Source: Micropterix aruncella
Lineage: Eukaryota; Arthropoda; Insecta; Lepidoptera; Micropterigidae
Reading direction: 5' to 3'
DNA: 64,000 bases
NCBI GenBank assembly: GCA_944548615.1
Contig: OX155964.1
Location: forward strand, 18,146,653-18,210,652
Part shown: one piece after another, positions 10,766 to 22,042 of the stretch
Layout of the letters: the number at the start of each line of letters is the position of its first letter
How positions within the stretch are numbered: the first letter of the stretch is position 1
The notes under the pieces: model-generated
Seen by the model: only the letters and a program-made list of their open reading frames with translations
Database searches by the model: none
Told to the model about the DNA's origin: nothing
Position numbers and translations under genes: made by a program

Positions 10766-10889
10766 TAGCTCTTCAGTCTACCCTAGACAACGGCGGCTGC
10801 AACGTCACCGAAACGTCAGGTCCTACAAATTTCACTCGGTAAATTCGTTTTATATATAGCTATATCTCTACTATCACATAAATAGATTA

Positions 10890-11100
10890 TTAAGGTATAA
10901 AGGCAGAGCCTGAATGGTCCCATGTATGCAATGCATTATGACATCTGGATGTCAGGCATTGCATTATCATATGCAACACATTATCCTACACAACTTTGCA
11001 TAGGATAAGTGTGTTTCTAAGTCCCCTGTTTTTATGCAAATTCAAGGGTCCATAAATCATAATGCATACATTGTGTAGGTATGACAAGTGTGTCTGTACC
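10890..11100 (+). repeat. Dispersed non-autonomous repeat (CACACTTATCC family)
   Basis: Segments ATGCAATGCATTATGAC, ATAGGATAAGTGTGTTTC and ATGCAAATTCAAGGGTCC recur in altered form at about 8675-8790 and 39737-39932. No coding content. Confidence 0.5.
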
Positions 11101-11474
11101 CCTACATAACACACGTCTCATTTATTTCCTAGTGACCAATCGTATTAAATCGTATAATTGTAATATGTGCAGCATAAATAAAAGTACCAGTATGTTAAAC
11201 TAGAATTCAACAGAATCTATGTAATTAGGTTAGTGTAATCGTTATGAAGGCTAGTGACAACCCTGACTTGACTCGACGGTTGCACAAAATACCAGACAGT
11301 AGTGCCTCCTAGAACAAAATTGAAAACGAGGCGAGCTGCACCACGAGTCCAAGGGCTCGCATATGACCGCCACATGTCTACTACTCCGCCAACGCCGATG
11401 TTTAAACGTTTTGAGAAATTCGCCGACCTTCGCACGCGCATAACGCATTTTTTTTTTTATTTGTTGTGCGGGGC

Positions 11475-11612
11475 TTTTCTAAGGTCTATATGATCCATGT
11501 AACACTGCAACCATTGCTGATCTATTGTGTTCGCCACTTACTATAGTTCTGCGCTAAGCCTCGTGTCGTTTAAGAACCGCACCGGCGTTTGGTGCCAGAT
11601 TGTTTTACCTCC
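11475..11612 (-). pseudogene. LINE C-terminal fragment (CCHC-tail family), copy 1
   Basis: CCATTGCTGATCTATTGTG and GCGCTAAGCCTCGTGTC match the longer copy at 41720-42060, which encodes a zinc-knuckle C-terminus. The open frames here are shadows. Confidence 0.6.
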
Positions 11613-11860
11613 TAACTTGTTTTACCGCATAACGCTAACCATTCGTCGAGATGTACCCCTCTGCTCACTTCCCTTGCACCCTATCCCCGCAGTTACCTAT
11701 CGCTTAAGATTGCGTCTACTGTTGTCTGTGACGTGACGGCTGTGAGCGGCGGCATTTCTAATCGATAGCGTTGTCTCACTGGTAGTTATATTTAAACTGT
11801 GGCGATAAATTAATCGGCTTTTAAATTAATATCGAAGTTTCGGTTATTTTTACTTGAAAT

Positions 11861-12692
11861 TGAAATTGAAAAATATTTATTTGCAGCTGTTGTTATAAAA
11901 AACATATACAAAAAAAAAACAAAAACACACAGATTAAAAATTAAAACTGTAAATAGACAAAGACTATGAAATAAAGCTACAAACGCTGCAAATTAGGGGT
12001 ATCCTCAGGATATCTCTTATCCTGGTTTTCAGGACACACCTATTAATTATTGGTACATATATGATTTTAAAATAAAATAACCAAATCAAATAAATCTTAA
12101 AATAAAAAATCCAAATAATCATAATCAAATAAATACACAAATCGAATAATCAAAATCAAAATATTTAACATCAAATGATATTAAAAGAAAATAACGTAAT
12201 TACATAAATTTAAAAATCTACATATAATAAATCAAAATAATCAAAATCAAAATATTTAATATCAAATAATCACGTTACAAATTAATAAATAAACGAAGAC
12301 AATAGTAATAATCCAATTAGCAAATAGTTATTTTAAAATAAAATCAAATTATGACATCTAAATATCTTCCTTTATTAATAAACTTTTAAAGTAGTCCTTA
12401 AATACTGCAATTGATTTCGATCGCAAAGCCATTCCCAACCGATTCCATACAACCGCAGAATAATACGAAAAGCTGTACTGGAAATGTGTAGTTTTGTGCT
12501 TGGGTATTATAGCAAGTTGTTCACGTGCCCGTGTTGAATGGACATGCCGGTTACGGGACCACGTCATAATCGAGTAAAGATATCGCGGCTGTTTATTGTG
12601 TACTACCTTGAGTACAAGGGTCGCAAGATGGAGCTGCCTTCTTTTACTCATATTCAACATGGAAGCTTTCGCAAGGAATGGTGACACTTCAT
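11861..12692 (-). pseudogene. 5'-truncated LINE with RT C-terminus and A-rich tail
   Basis: The minus-strand frame at 12358-12717 gives the end of a Jockey/CR1-type reverse transcriptase ORF: LHLATLVLKVVHNKQPRYL, then FSYYSAVVWNRLGMALRS and FKDYFKSLL. The transcript-sense 3' end near 11890-11861 has AATAAA followed by repeated ATTTCA units. Between lies a low-complexity AATCA/AAATC-rich tract (11930-12350). The unit interrupts a duplicated host segment (11722-11860 plus 12693-12762 versus 12768-12960), so an empty paralogous site exists. Confidence 0.7.
11930..12350. repeat. Low-complexity AAATC/AATCA tract
   Basis: Irregular repetition of AATCA, AAATC and AAATAATC units. It lies inside the 3' part of the LINE insertion. 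Confidence 0.7.
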
Positions 12693-13343
12693 ACATAAAA
12701 CAATGTATCGTCGCCAATTTTTATTTAATTAAACAATTTTTATATTTGTTTTTGAAAATGTTGAGTGTGTCTACTGTTCTCTCGGTATACTGTGACAGCT
12801 GTGAGTGGTGGCATTTCTAATCGATAGCGTTGTCTGTGGCGATAAATTAATCGGCATTTAAATTTAATAACGAAGTTTGGGTCACTTTTACTTTATACAT
12901 AAATCAATGTATCGTCACCATTTTTATTTAAACAATTTTTATGTTTGTTTTTGTGTTTGGAAATCTCCGTGAAAATTGTTAAAAAGAGCTGTATATTTAT
13001 TTATTTGTCTTTGCAGAAGTTTCAAGTATATTTTTGGTACAAAAACGCCTATTAGATCGTCAAAAAGTGACTTTTGTTTTACGTCACTGGTTCCTAATTA
13101 TACCTCGAATTAGAATAAAAGTAAATACGTACCAATCTTGTCTTTAACAAGGTTTAGTACCTTTTTTAAAATTTTTATACTAGGTTTCACCTGCATAATA
13201 GACCGGGTTAATAGGTGCAGTTTTTCCTTTAGGTTTTTTTATTAATTTTACGTCATAGTGGATATTAAATAATATATTTATAGTAAACCATAGAGTTTTA
13301 GTTTATTTACTACAAAGTAATTATCAATACTGTATTATATACA

Positions 13344-14076
13344 GTAGGGCAGTGTCGACTACAACGGGCGAACCCGTCACCCCAGGCTGGTATAACAATA
13401 TAGATCGTTCTTTCAGCCGTGGGATGAGCGTAGAAGACTTGGGGACAAGACAATCTACTGTCTAGTTCACCAGCAACCCATTAGAGACTGACGCCTTACG
13501 GCGAGGCACCAGGAAAGGTAACCAGCGGGCAGCCTCACCCACTAACTACCAGTTTTGGCAGTATATCTCCGTCTGGAATTAACCCGTAGGATACCTCCGT
13601 CCTCCCAACTGGTTATGGATCCGAAGTTGCTTACGCGACCTCTACCTGTTGTATTACAGCAGTAATTTAGTTACAATTTATCGCCGACGAGGGCGTTCTT
13701 TGCCCGTAGTGCCACACGGGATCGAGTGGCCCAAGGTCGTTTCAAGAGTGGCATGACAACAGGTCAACATCCACCCCCACTGCTTAGGAAACAGTATATT
13801 TCCATAGTCTCCAGTCCTATTCAGCAATTAGTCAGAATGCACAACCGATTGGCTTCGCCGACCGGTGCGCAAACCGTCCAGTGGCTCCGGGATGCAATTT
13901 CGCCGGGAGAAACCGGTTCACCAGCTCTGAGGCCTGAGACATGGGAGTCTTACCCGGGTTAGCCTTCCACTCGAGGAGTCTTCTGAATAGGAGCTGAATC
14001 GTGAGTTGAGCCGATCCAAGAACAAAATGGATCTTGTGGCCTAAGCTGCACGAAACCGTTCACCACCACTGTCTTA
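13344..14076 (-). repeat. GC-rich dispersed repeat, copy A (longest)
   Basis: The copy begins GTCGACTACAACGGGCGAAC and continues with CACCCCAGG, an accepted set of conserved blocks (TAGAAGACTTGGGGACAAGA, GAAACAGTATATTTCC, GTGCGCAAACCGTCC) and ends near GCTGCACGAAACCGTTC. Related copies: 18397-18850, 20036-20466, 22556-22690, 30925-31430 and, reversed, 39985-40382 and 42960-43640. The left end is shared while the right end varies, which would fit a retroposon in minus sense with 5' truncation. Identity unknown. Confidence 0.65.
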
Positions 14077-14201
14077 AATACAGGTTAGTTTTAATCAACA
14101 GGCATCCAATAAGCAACTTTAACCGCTGGGGGGCCACGCCCGCCGATTGGCGTTTTTTGCATTATCCGTATTTATGCAATTATCGTCACTCCCTCTACTG
14201 C

Positions 14202-14637
14202 CAGGCTGAGTTTTTAATTTGTGACTTCCTTGAAGTAGGTAAATTAATACGAGCAGGTAAACAAGTTTTGATAAGGAAAAATTGGAAAAAACAAAAACAA
14301 TTTGTTTTGTTTTGTTCAAACAGTTTAAAAACAAGTGCATGTGATATACACGCATCAGCCTTAAGCTGCTAGTGTATAAATATAATAATAATAATAATAT
14401 TTTTTTTTTTTGCGTTGAGCGAGTTGCTCCATCTAGCAATGATTAAAATGTCGCAAAGACAATATTCGCGATATTTTAATTATCCCTAGATTGCGCAACG
14501 CGCTCAACTCTTTTCAAAACATTTTTTTTTAAATTAAAAAAAAAGTTTTTTCAAAGAAAATTTTTTTATTAAAAGTTGCATATTTGCTCGTACTGATTTA
14601 CCCACTTCAATAATGTCAGTAATTAAAAAGTTGCCTG
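14202..14637 (+). mobile_element. Foldback MITE with CAGG ends, copy 1
   Basis: Left end CAGGCTGAGTTTTTAATTT and right end reverse complement CAGGCAACTTTTTAATTAC share subterminal GGTAAAT..TACGAGCA motifs. The centre holds a hairpin with arms GCGTTGAGCGAGTTG..CATCTAG and the reverse CTAGATTGCGCAACGCGC. Copies: 15294-15679, 40538-40896 and a left-end fragment at about 61530-61620. Confidence 0.75.
14320..14400 (+). repeat. LINE 3' end (ACDIHASAL family) with ATA tail
   Basis: CATGTGATATACACGC and CATCAGCCTTAAGCTGC are followed by a (ATA)n/(TAA)n tail. The segment matches the ends at 3465-3550 and 22690-22800. It sits inside the foldback MITE, a nested insertion. Confidence 0.7.
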
Positions 14638-15293
14638 TATAAGTACCTGTATATATTATAGGTATAAATCTCGCTTTTCTGTCAATCTGCCTTGTGACTG
14701 ACGGGTTGTTTGGTGCAGGTTGGTTTTTATTTGAACGCATTAAAAATTTACAAAATCTACTTTCGTGATCATCAACTTAGGAAATTAACTATTTTCCAAA
14801 ATCAAATGAACACTCGATAGAATGACGCGCCACCTAATTTTGGCTCCCCCTTAAATTGCCGCCTGGGTCAGTTTTTTTTTGCTTGCGGGTTTGATTTAGG
14901 TTCGGTTTGCCCCGCCCCTAGATCTGGGGTTTTTAAATGAACGAAACTGTCACAGCACCAATCTCCCCATGCGCCTACCAACCCCGGTCTCCCTGATTTA
15001 TCCATTATCGGGCCTTAGCAATCCTATTTAGTTTTCATAGACATGGAGGCATTTCAATATATCTGTATCTTTCATTTCAATTCGATTCAATGTTTCTGAC
15101 TGTATTTATATTCCAAGAATATGGTATATTAGAAGAAGACTATATTGTATTCCAAAGTGGGTATAGATAGATTATTTTATGAAGTCCATGGTTAATTGTA
15201 TTGGTGAGCGTCTACGGAAATGTGTGAATTGATGTGAACATGTGTAATAATTTTTAAACATGGTTTTATTGGCCATTAAAAATGTATTAGGTA

Positions 15294-15679
15294 CAGGTGA
15301 GCATTTAATTAGGATGTATCAGTACAAGCAAATAAGCAACTTTTAATATATTAAAAAACAATGTTTTTTTTTTTTATATTGGAAAAACTTGAGTGATAAA
15401 TAAAAGTTTGTCAAGCGTTGAGCGCTCTGCACCATCTAGCAGTAGGTAAAATATCGCAAAAAAGTCATAATCGCCATATTTTATCTACCGCTAGATGGGG
15501 CATTGCGCTCGACTCTTTTTATATGACTCTTTTTCAAAACATTAAAATTTTCCAAAAAAAAACTCATTTCTAAAAAAAAAATGTTTTTTGTTTATCCTAA
15601 TTGTTATATTGAAAGTTGCTTATTTGCTTGGACTGATTCACTCACTTCAAGGTGTCTATAATTAAAAACTCACCCCCTG
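15294..15679 (+). mobile_element. Foldback MITE with CAGG ends, copy 2
   Basis: Left end CAGGTGAGCATTTAATTAGG and right end reverse complement CAGGGGGTGAGTTTTTAATTA. Subterminal AAGCAAATAAGCAACTTT is mirrored on both sides. The central arms GCACCATCTAGCAGTAGG and CCGCTAGATGGGGCATTGCG match copy 1. Confidence 0.8.
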
Positions 15680-17060
15680 TATATGTACTAAAATGGACAT
15701 ATTACCCTAGCCAACAAAATTTAACTTTTTTCTGTAACATTGCTGAAAACAGTTCATATTTATGTGTCCAAGTGTGCTGAACACGGAAATGATAATGAAA
15801 ATGCAATTTTCGCTCTTGATTTTAGCTATTGAAGCTTTTCAGAATTGCCCTTAAAAGCCTATGCATGTAACCTTGAACGTCCGAAATTTCCTGGTGGAAG
15901 CGTTCGCCATGTTCATCGCTAACAGCTATTGACTTATAAGTACTAGACCGCATACTGGCATGGGGCTAAATCTTGCTAAAAGATTGCAATACCATTTGGA
16001 TCAGTTTTTCACGTACTAGTGCACTGATCATATTACAAATAAAAAATTCTCAAATATTGTTTATTTGTAGGCTGCGGCAATTAAAATAACCAATTAAATC
16101 ATACTGCAATTTCCCATTATTAGGCTTATAAACGTACGAAAGCAATGCATTAAAAAAACAGCAGTGGACTTCACAAAAAAATCTATTTATAGCAAGGTTA
16201 CGTGGTTTCTTATGAAATTTTAAAAAATTTATTTATTTAGCAATAAATGTGTGATTTTAAAAGCTTTCGAGCGAGTAGATTAGTCTTATTTAGTATAGGT
16301 AAAAAATAGTAGCTTTCTGAAATTAATTTCCTGTAATAAGATACGTATATATATTATCGGACTCCGTGCAAGATTTTCTGTATCGAAAAAGGAACCTTTC
16401 TATGAATTACTTTAATATATAATTTTACGAGGGAGAGTGGAAGATACATAAATTATCTTAATGAAAAATTAAATCATTTTATACTGTGAACCTTCTTGTG
16501 ACTTTTCCTATCTCCAGATTTCTCCAATGCAATACCGAGAATATCAGTATTAACAACAGGTGGCGCCAGTTTTCACAACACGACCAGTCGCGCTGGGCAC
16601 TTTTTACCCACCCGTATTCTTAACTCTTTCATACAGTTTTACCGGGTAAAAGCAGTCCTAATATAATTGTTGAACAGTAGTTTTGTTGAAAAGTACCTAG
16701 TACTTATAATATATCTGAAAGTATTAGGTACCAGATAGGTATATTAGTTCGAGAAAAACTTGAGCAATGTCTTCTGGATTTATGATCTTTGACCTAGAAT
16801 GAAAGTTCATTTTATCATATATGTATTTTTTATGGGAAAGCTTGGTTTTGCAGTCTAGCCAATATGTTTTCGTTCATTTAACTAGTTGAAGTCATCTAAT
16901 TTCAAAACTTCGAGAAAAGACTTCGAACACAAATCCCAGGTATCTAGGTAAAAAACTACTCAAAAATTCTCGGAAAAATGAAAAATTAAATAATTTGAAT
17001 TCAATACTAACTTATATAAAAGAAATAAACTTACATATTATAGCGGTAGCGCTGTGTAAA
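15680..17060. other. AT-rich stretch without recognisable gene
   Basis: No supported coding region or known repeat. One short GC-richer patch (16555-16640, GGTGGCGCCAGTTTTCAC) was not identified. Confidence 0.4.
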
Positions 17061-17520
17061 TTATGCCGAACGAACAGAGCACTCTATATAATGTCAACCA
17101 CAGACTGTCGGGGTGCCGGCTGAGACATCCCGACAGGAATGAAAGGAAGGCAATACCAAAGAAGGAAGGAAATACCAAAGGGGCAGGTAGCCGAGTTACT
17201 CATAGCCGAGGGCCCAGAACGAAAATAACGGGATCTGGGTACTTTTTGCCCAAGTGCCACGGGTCGAGTGTTAATATTAAGCCTTGCGGTAATGATTACT
17301 AGCCTGTTATCCGCTCAGGCAGTGTTTTGTCTTGCCCTTCTGACTGCCCTTTATCTAAGACGGTAGTGCCCAAAGTGATCTATGTGGCCACCAGGGGTCG
17401 ATTTCAAATTGAAGGGGGTTTACGTCAGCGGGAAAGAAAAATTGTGGTGCACGAGATATAAATAGGTGTCCAGGTTAGCGGACTCTATCTAGGCAAATAT
17501 ATAAATGAAAATCAAATAAA
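17060..17520. other. GC-richer segment of unknown origin
   Basis: The base composition differs from the AT-rich surroundings and the segment abuts a LINE fragment. The 79-codon frame at 17063-17302 is basic and low in hydrophobics and matches nothing I know. It could be transposon 5' sequence. Confidence 0.35.
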
Positions 17521-17524
17521 ATAC

Positions 17525-18390
17525 AATCGGAGCTGCCGCGGAATTCACCAACCGGAGTCAGGCCCGGTGGCTTCCAGACTAACGACCGGCTGTGGTAGGT
17601 TTAGGACAGCTGTCTTGCCACATGTGAGCAACTCCCACTTCGAAGCCATAGAATTTAAGATCCGGAAATCGTGGTTTTGGATATTTTTTCTAGGAAGGCG
17701 TTGATTATTTTCCTAGAGAGACCAAGATCTTTAAAGAGGTGAAATAGAGATTTGGCTGGCAGGCCACGGGCGCCAACTTCCGCCGCGTGAAGATGAACAG
17801 TGAAGCCGTTCCGGGTGACGGCATTTGCGAGATCATGGTATTTATTTAATATGTACTCGTGGTTTTTTGGGATATTTGATTCCCATGGAACAGTTAATTC
17901 TACAATGAGGGCTACCTTCCGAGATAGAGAGTAAAGAGTTATACCGGACGGAGGGCTGTGCTTCCGAGACTCAGGGAATTTATACTGCTTAGAGACCGAA
18001 TTGACCTCCAGAATCCAATCTGAAGCTTTCTCGATTATTTAGAAAGGTTTTGTAGTGGAATGTTTTTTTGCCTTTAGGGCTGTCCTGCACAAACTGTATT
18101 GGGGGTTTGGAGGGTACTGTGAGACCCTGTTTGGCATGAGCTACCGAGAGGCTAATTACCTCGCAAATAACAGCAAGGACTTTGTCATCGGGGTAATTGT
18201 ACCATCCTTGATCTAAGGCCACCTTGCAACCAGCTAGAATATGTCTAGTGGTGGCAAGGGGTATTGCTACAAAGGGAACATGAACTATCCTTAGAATAGC
18301 TCCAACGAGTGAGGTTACTGGGGTCTGAAAGTGTATGCTGAACGGCATTTAAATAAAATTTAAGCATCTCTAGCATCCAGTCATAGATAT
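17525..18390 (-). pseudogene. 5'-truncated RLE-type LINE, copy 1 (endonuclease domain)
   Basis: This is a minus-strand copy of the element at 53625-55832. It carries the zinc-knuckle RHILAGCKVALDQG, KVLAVICEVISLSVA and KPPIQFVQD, plus the 3' end with GGTTTAGGACAGCTGTCTT and the terminal GCTCCGATTGTATTTTATTT. Frameshifts separate the blocks. Confidence 0.8.
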
Positions 18391-18396
18391 GATCAA

Positions 18397-18850
18397 CTAG
18401 GGTTGTCGACTACAGCGGGCGAGCCCGTCACCTCAGAAAGTTTTAACGATTAGTCGTTCTATATCCCTGGAGTGAGCGCAAAAGACTTGAGGACAAAACA
18501 GTCCACCGTCTAGTTACGCCACAAGCCCGTAAGAGGCCAACGCCTTAACCGCGAGATAGCCAGGAGTGTTACCCGGCGGGCCTACACTCACGCCCTTACT
18601 TCCAATTGTGACCAGATTACTCCGGTCTCTCGATTGGTTACGAGTTCGAGGTCGCTTGCGCGGTCCTCTCCCTTACGAAGCGGTGAAACGGTGTTTACCG
18701 AATCTATCGCGGACCACAGCGTCCTTTGCCCGGCTGTTCACCCAGGATCGGGTAGCCGATGGTCATTTCAAGAGCAGTCGCCGTAAGGTCCGCAACCACC
18801 CCCGCTCTATAGGAAACAGTACTGCTTCCAGACTCCCCCGACTGACTGAC
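18397..18850 (-). repeat. GC-rich dispersed repeat, copy B
   Basis: It starts GTTGTCGACTACAGCGGGCG immediately beside the truncated end of the RLE LINE and ends near CCAGACTCCCCCGACTG. It shares blocks GGTCGCTTGCGCGGTCCTC and CCCGCTCTATAGGAAACAG with copies at 30925, 39985 and 42960. Confidence 0.7.
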
Positions 18851-18944
18851 CTTGGAAGACAGGCCAAACTCCTTTGCCGTCTTCCAAGGTCCAGTTTTTT
18901 GTCTTGAAATATTTTGCAAGAATCTTGACGTGTTGAAACATATC

Positions 18945-20009
18945 CTAGGTGTGCATCGTATTAGAATTGTCCTCTATTTTTTGGCAGATCTTATTAAGCT
19001 GCATCTCTCTATCGCGGCGACAGAGTCTTTGTACTTTGCTGTGGAGTTCCCTATATTTTTGCCTGTCCGCCAATAGTCCGGATTTCCTCATAGTCCTTCT
19101 TTCAAGGACTGCAGACCATGTTTCCTCGGACATCCAGTCAGGTGCGGCCAAAAAACTAGGATTCAAGCGTGACGCATCTTTTGCTGAGTCCAAAGTGATG
19201 GCCTTCAGTCTTTTCCATTCTTCATTGGCCGACTCAAATGGGTCCAGGTGAGTTTGTTTTAATTTCTGGCTCACACTAGTGGAGAAACAGAGTAAGGCGT
19301 CGTTACTTAGGCTCGGTAGTCTGTTACTCTTCTGCCGAACAACCTTGAATCTATTCTTGATCTGAGCAGCTAGAAGGTGATGATCGCTTCCGCAGTCCGC
19401 CCCCGGATATGTTTTAGCATTCATGACAGAAGAACGCCATCTGAACCCAATGAGTATGAAGTCGATTTGGTTCCTGTGAAGACCATTTGGGGATGTCCAC
19501 GTATATAAGCGCCTTGGGTGGTGTTGAAACCATGTGTTCATTATAGATAAATTGTTTCCAGAGCAAAATTCAAGGAGTCTCTCACCTCTCTCATTCCTGT
19601 CGCCCAAACCGAACCTGCCAACAATGTGACTGAGATGGCTATCCTGCACAGTATTGCCGACCTTGGCATTGAAGTCTCCCATTACTACTGTTACTTCTTT
19701 GCTGGGAATTTTCGAGTACACCGACGCCAAATCCGAGTAGAACTTGTCGATTTCCTCCTCGCTGGAGGCTGAAGTCGGAGCGTATACCTGGATAATATTT
19801 AGTACATGTGGGGGTTTACCCAATCGTAATTTAACAATTCTGTCATTAAATGTGTCGTAACCAAGTATCACGCTGCCTAAGTTTTTAGATATGACGAACC
19901 CAACTCCACTCCAGCTGTTTGTGGGGTTTCCTGAGGTTATGATCATGTTGCCCTTCTGGCTTTGATAGTGACCATTATCCTTCCAATGAGTTTCGCTCAG
20001 GCCCAACAC
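18945..20009 (-). pseudogene. RTE-clade LINE endonuclease (APE-type) fragment
   Basis: The 354-residue minus frame is the N-terminal endonuclease of an RTE/BovB-like non-LTR element. Blocks include LSETHWKDNG (catalytic Glu), IIQVYAPTSASSEEEID, VVMGDFNAKVG (Asp/Asn), RRLYTWTSPNG..RNQIDFILI and PGADCGSDHHLL (catalytic Asp-His). After it, only a linker toward the RT remains; the RT is absent because other repeats abut at 18940. It is open but lacks the polymerase, so it is not autonomous. GC-rich repeat copies flank both sides. Confidence 0.85.
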
Positions 20010-20035
20010 AGAATCTTAAGTCCTTCCATTTCGGC

Positions 20036-20466
20036 TTCTACCACATCTACCTGCTGTAATTCAGTTTAAATCTATCGCAGACCAAAGGCATCTTTTGCCC
20101 GGCTCTGAATACAGGATCAGGTAGCCTAATGGCCAATTCAAGAGTGGTTGACGAAAGGTCAACATCCACCCCTGCTGCTTAGGAGACAGTATATTTCCAG
20201 TCTCCCGACTCCCTTAGCAATTAGTCAAAGTGCACATCCGATTGGCATCACCGAACGGTGCACAAACCATTCAGTAGTACCAGGATGCAATCCCGCCAGA
20301 AGAAACCGGTCCACCAGCCGTGAAGCCTGACACGTGAGAGTCTTACCCGGGGTAGCCTTCCACACGAGGAGGCTTCTGAATAGGAACTGAATCTAGAGTT
20401 GAGCCGATCCGAGAACAAAATGGATCTTACGGCCCAAGCTGCACGAAACCATTCGCTACCATCGAG
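20036..20466 (-). repeat. GC-rich dispersed repeat, copy C (partial)
   Basis: It matches the right part of copy A (CTACCTGCTGTAATTCAG, GAGCCGATCCGAGAACAAAA, GCTGCACGAAACCATTC). It joins directly to a 0.1 kb RLE-LINE fragment at 20470-20575 (GGACAGTTGGGTTTTTG, GATAATTGTCACTGATCC). Confidence 0.65.
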
Positions 20467-20627
20467 GTGGGACAGTTGGGTTTTTGTGAAATTGTAAATA
20501 AGAAAGGGCTATGACAAATGAGAAGTTAGATAATTGTCACTGATCCAAGCCTTTCGAGGGCCAGGAGGCCAATTCTTGAAAAATTTTGCATACCTAATTT
20601 GTCTTTGGTCCATTTGATTTACATGGA

Positions 20628-20800
20628 TTTTTAGACAACTTGTTACTTGATATTTAGAGTGTTAGAGTACCCTATGACACTTAAGATGGCATAAGGATTC
20701 TAACAAAGCCACACACTTCTAAATAGGTTCAAGCGTTTAGAAGTAATGGTGGAATAAAGAACCGGGAAACATACATAGATCAACCCTGAACAGAAAAAAC
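20628..20800. repeat. Dispersed repeat, copy 1 (second copy at 37068-37235)
   Basis: The blocks ACCACACACTTCTAAAT-like, GGTTCAAGCGTTT and GGTGGAATAAA are shared with 37068-37235. Family unknown. Confidence 0.55.
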
Positions 20801-20834
20801 ACTGCTTTTTGTAAGGCAGCCGTGTAATTAATGT

Positions 20835-21720
20835 TTCTTTATAAAAGACTGATTGATTATAAAAAAATGTTATTTAACCAATAACATTAAATTATTAGTT
20901 CCATCACTGATTATAGAGGTATATAATCAATGGTTCCATCTATCACATTTGTATATAGGCTGATTACATCACAGGAATAGAACAGAGATAGAATGTCACC
21001 TATTAGTCTATATCAGGGCTGTCTAACCGCAAGTGTCCCAAGGGCCACATTAAAAAAAGCGGTTTGGAGGGCCGCATTATAAAATACTTCGCATGCAACT
21101 TTATTAGTGAGTTTTTATAGGTATGGTATACATAAACAGACGCGTTTGTATTATTATTTAAATTTATTTTTAAAATATCAAATTACAAAAAAAGGGGGAA
21201 ATTTGAGATCAAAAATGCATCAATATTAACTTTGTATGTTATTGATAAACGAAGCAACTAGTGACTTATCAGAGGGAAATCTGTCAAAAAACTTTGCTGC
21301 AACCTTCTATCCATCGCCAGTGGATTTACACATTATTTTATTGTTAATAGAAGAATTTCGTATTTGAGGGTAATTTATACATATAGAGGCCTGCTCTGCA
21401 GGCCTGGACAGCCCTGGTCTATATAAACATTAAAATGCCTAACTATTATGCATTGACACCTGTATACCAAATTAAAAATTGATATCCTTATGTAAATAAC
21501 ATTAAAATAATAAGAGCTGATCGTATGTTATTAATATTTTATTTTGAGATAGGATACCGTATAGTCGAATTTAGAAGGCCATTTATAGTGTCACCGCTGT
21601 ATTTCTATACCATGAACGCCACCATTTTGAACGTAACAGAAGATTAATCAATATTTGCATTTCGTAGTAAAATCCTAGCTGCCAAATCATAGTATGGCAT
21701 TGAGCAATATAATACCCTAT
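20835..21720 (+). mobile_element. CAATGCCATAGTA-end MITE, copy 1, interrupted by a hAT MITE
   Basis: The right end reads AGTATGGCATTGAGCAAT, matching the inverted ends of copies at 28525-29201 and 42109-42675. It is split by the hAT-type element at 21014-21416; copy 42109-42675 shows the uninterrupted TATTAGTCTAATTGAACATT. Confidence 0.75.
21006..21424 (+). mobile_element. hAT-type MITE with 8-bp target duplication
   Basis: The 403-bp element (21014-21416) starts CAGGGCTGTC and ends GGACAGCCCTG. It is flanked by the perfect 8-bp duplication GTCTATAT at 21006-21013 and 21417-21424. CAGGG-type ends with 8-bp duplications are diagnostic of the hAT superfamily. There is no transposase. Confidence 0.9.
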
Positions 21721-21924
21721 ATTATCAATTATGTCTTGCATGCCTCTGCCATTGTTGTTATGTCGTGGGCAGCCGAACAGTTAATTTGAGCTGTGAGAAA
21801 ATGGGTGTGCGTTTAGCAAGTGCAGAGTTTTCACCTAAACTGGCTTTAGTGTTTGTGTTAATCCTCGTTTCCTACAAATATTAGCGAGCCGGGTTATTAC
21901 CTCGTAACTATCGCAAGTCTTTTC

Positions 21925-21930
21925 TTTATT
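21925..21930 (-). promoter_or_regulatory. Candidate poly(A) signal AATAAA of the AARE gene
   Basis: AATAAA in transcript sense lies about 115 nt after the AARE stop codon. Confidence 0.5.
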
Positions 21931-22042
21931 CTCCTGGTTGGTTTTCACTATTGGAGATTGCGAGAGTGCCTACCTAATGTGTAATGAAAGAAATGTAAAT
22001 GGTATACAAAATATATAATTCACGCTAAGCGCTTAAGCATAT

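Larger units (their letters stand above)
9425..10862 (+). mobile_element. Penelope-like retroelement, truncated
   Basis: The element consists of the end of a Penelope-type reverse transcriptase ORF and a GIY-YIG endonuclease, flanked by family-specific terminal sequence. The left flank carries AAAACGAATTTACCGCGTG followed by TTTGTAGGACC; the right flank mirrors it with GGTCCTACAAATTTCACTC and GGTAAATTCGTTTT. This foldback arrangement recalls pseudo-LTRs of Penelope elements. A related hairpin lies at 60487-60636. Confidence 0.85.

Noticed and set aside
9640..10862. Hammerhead ribozyme in Penelope termini
   Set aside because: A CTGACG and a GAAAC occur near the right end, but the full conserved core and stems could not be assembled by eye.
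13726..13962. Short ORFs in the GC-rich dispersed repeat
   Set aside because: Frames differ between copies and are broken; treated as repeat, not genes.
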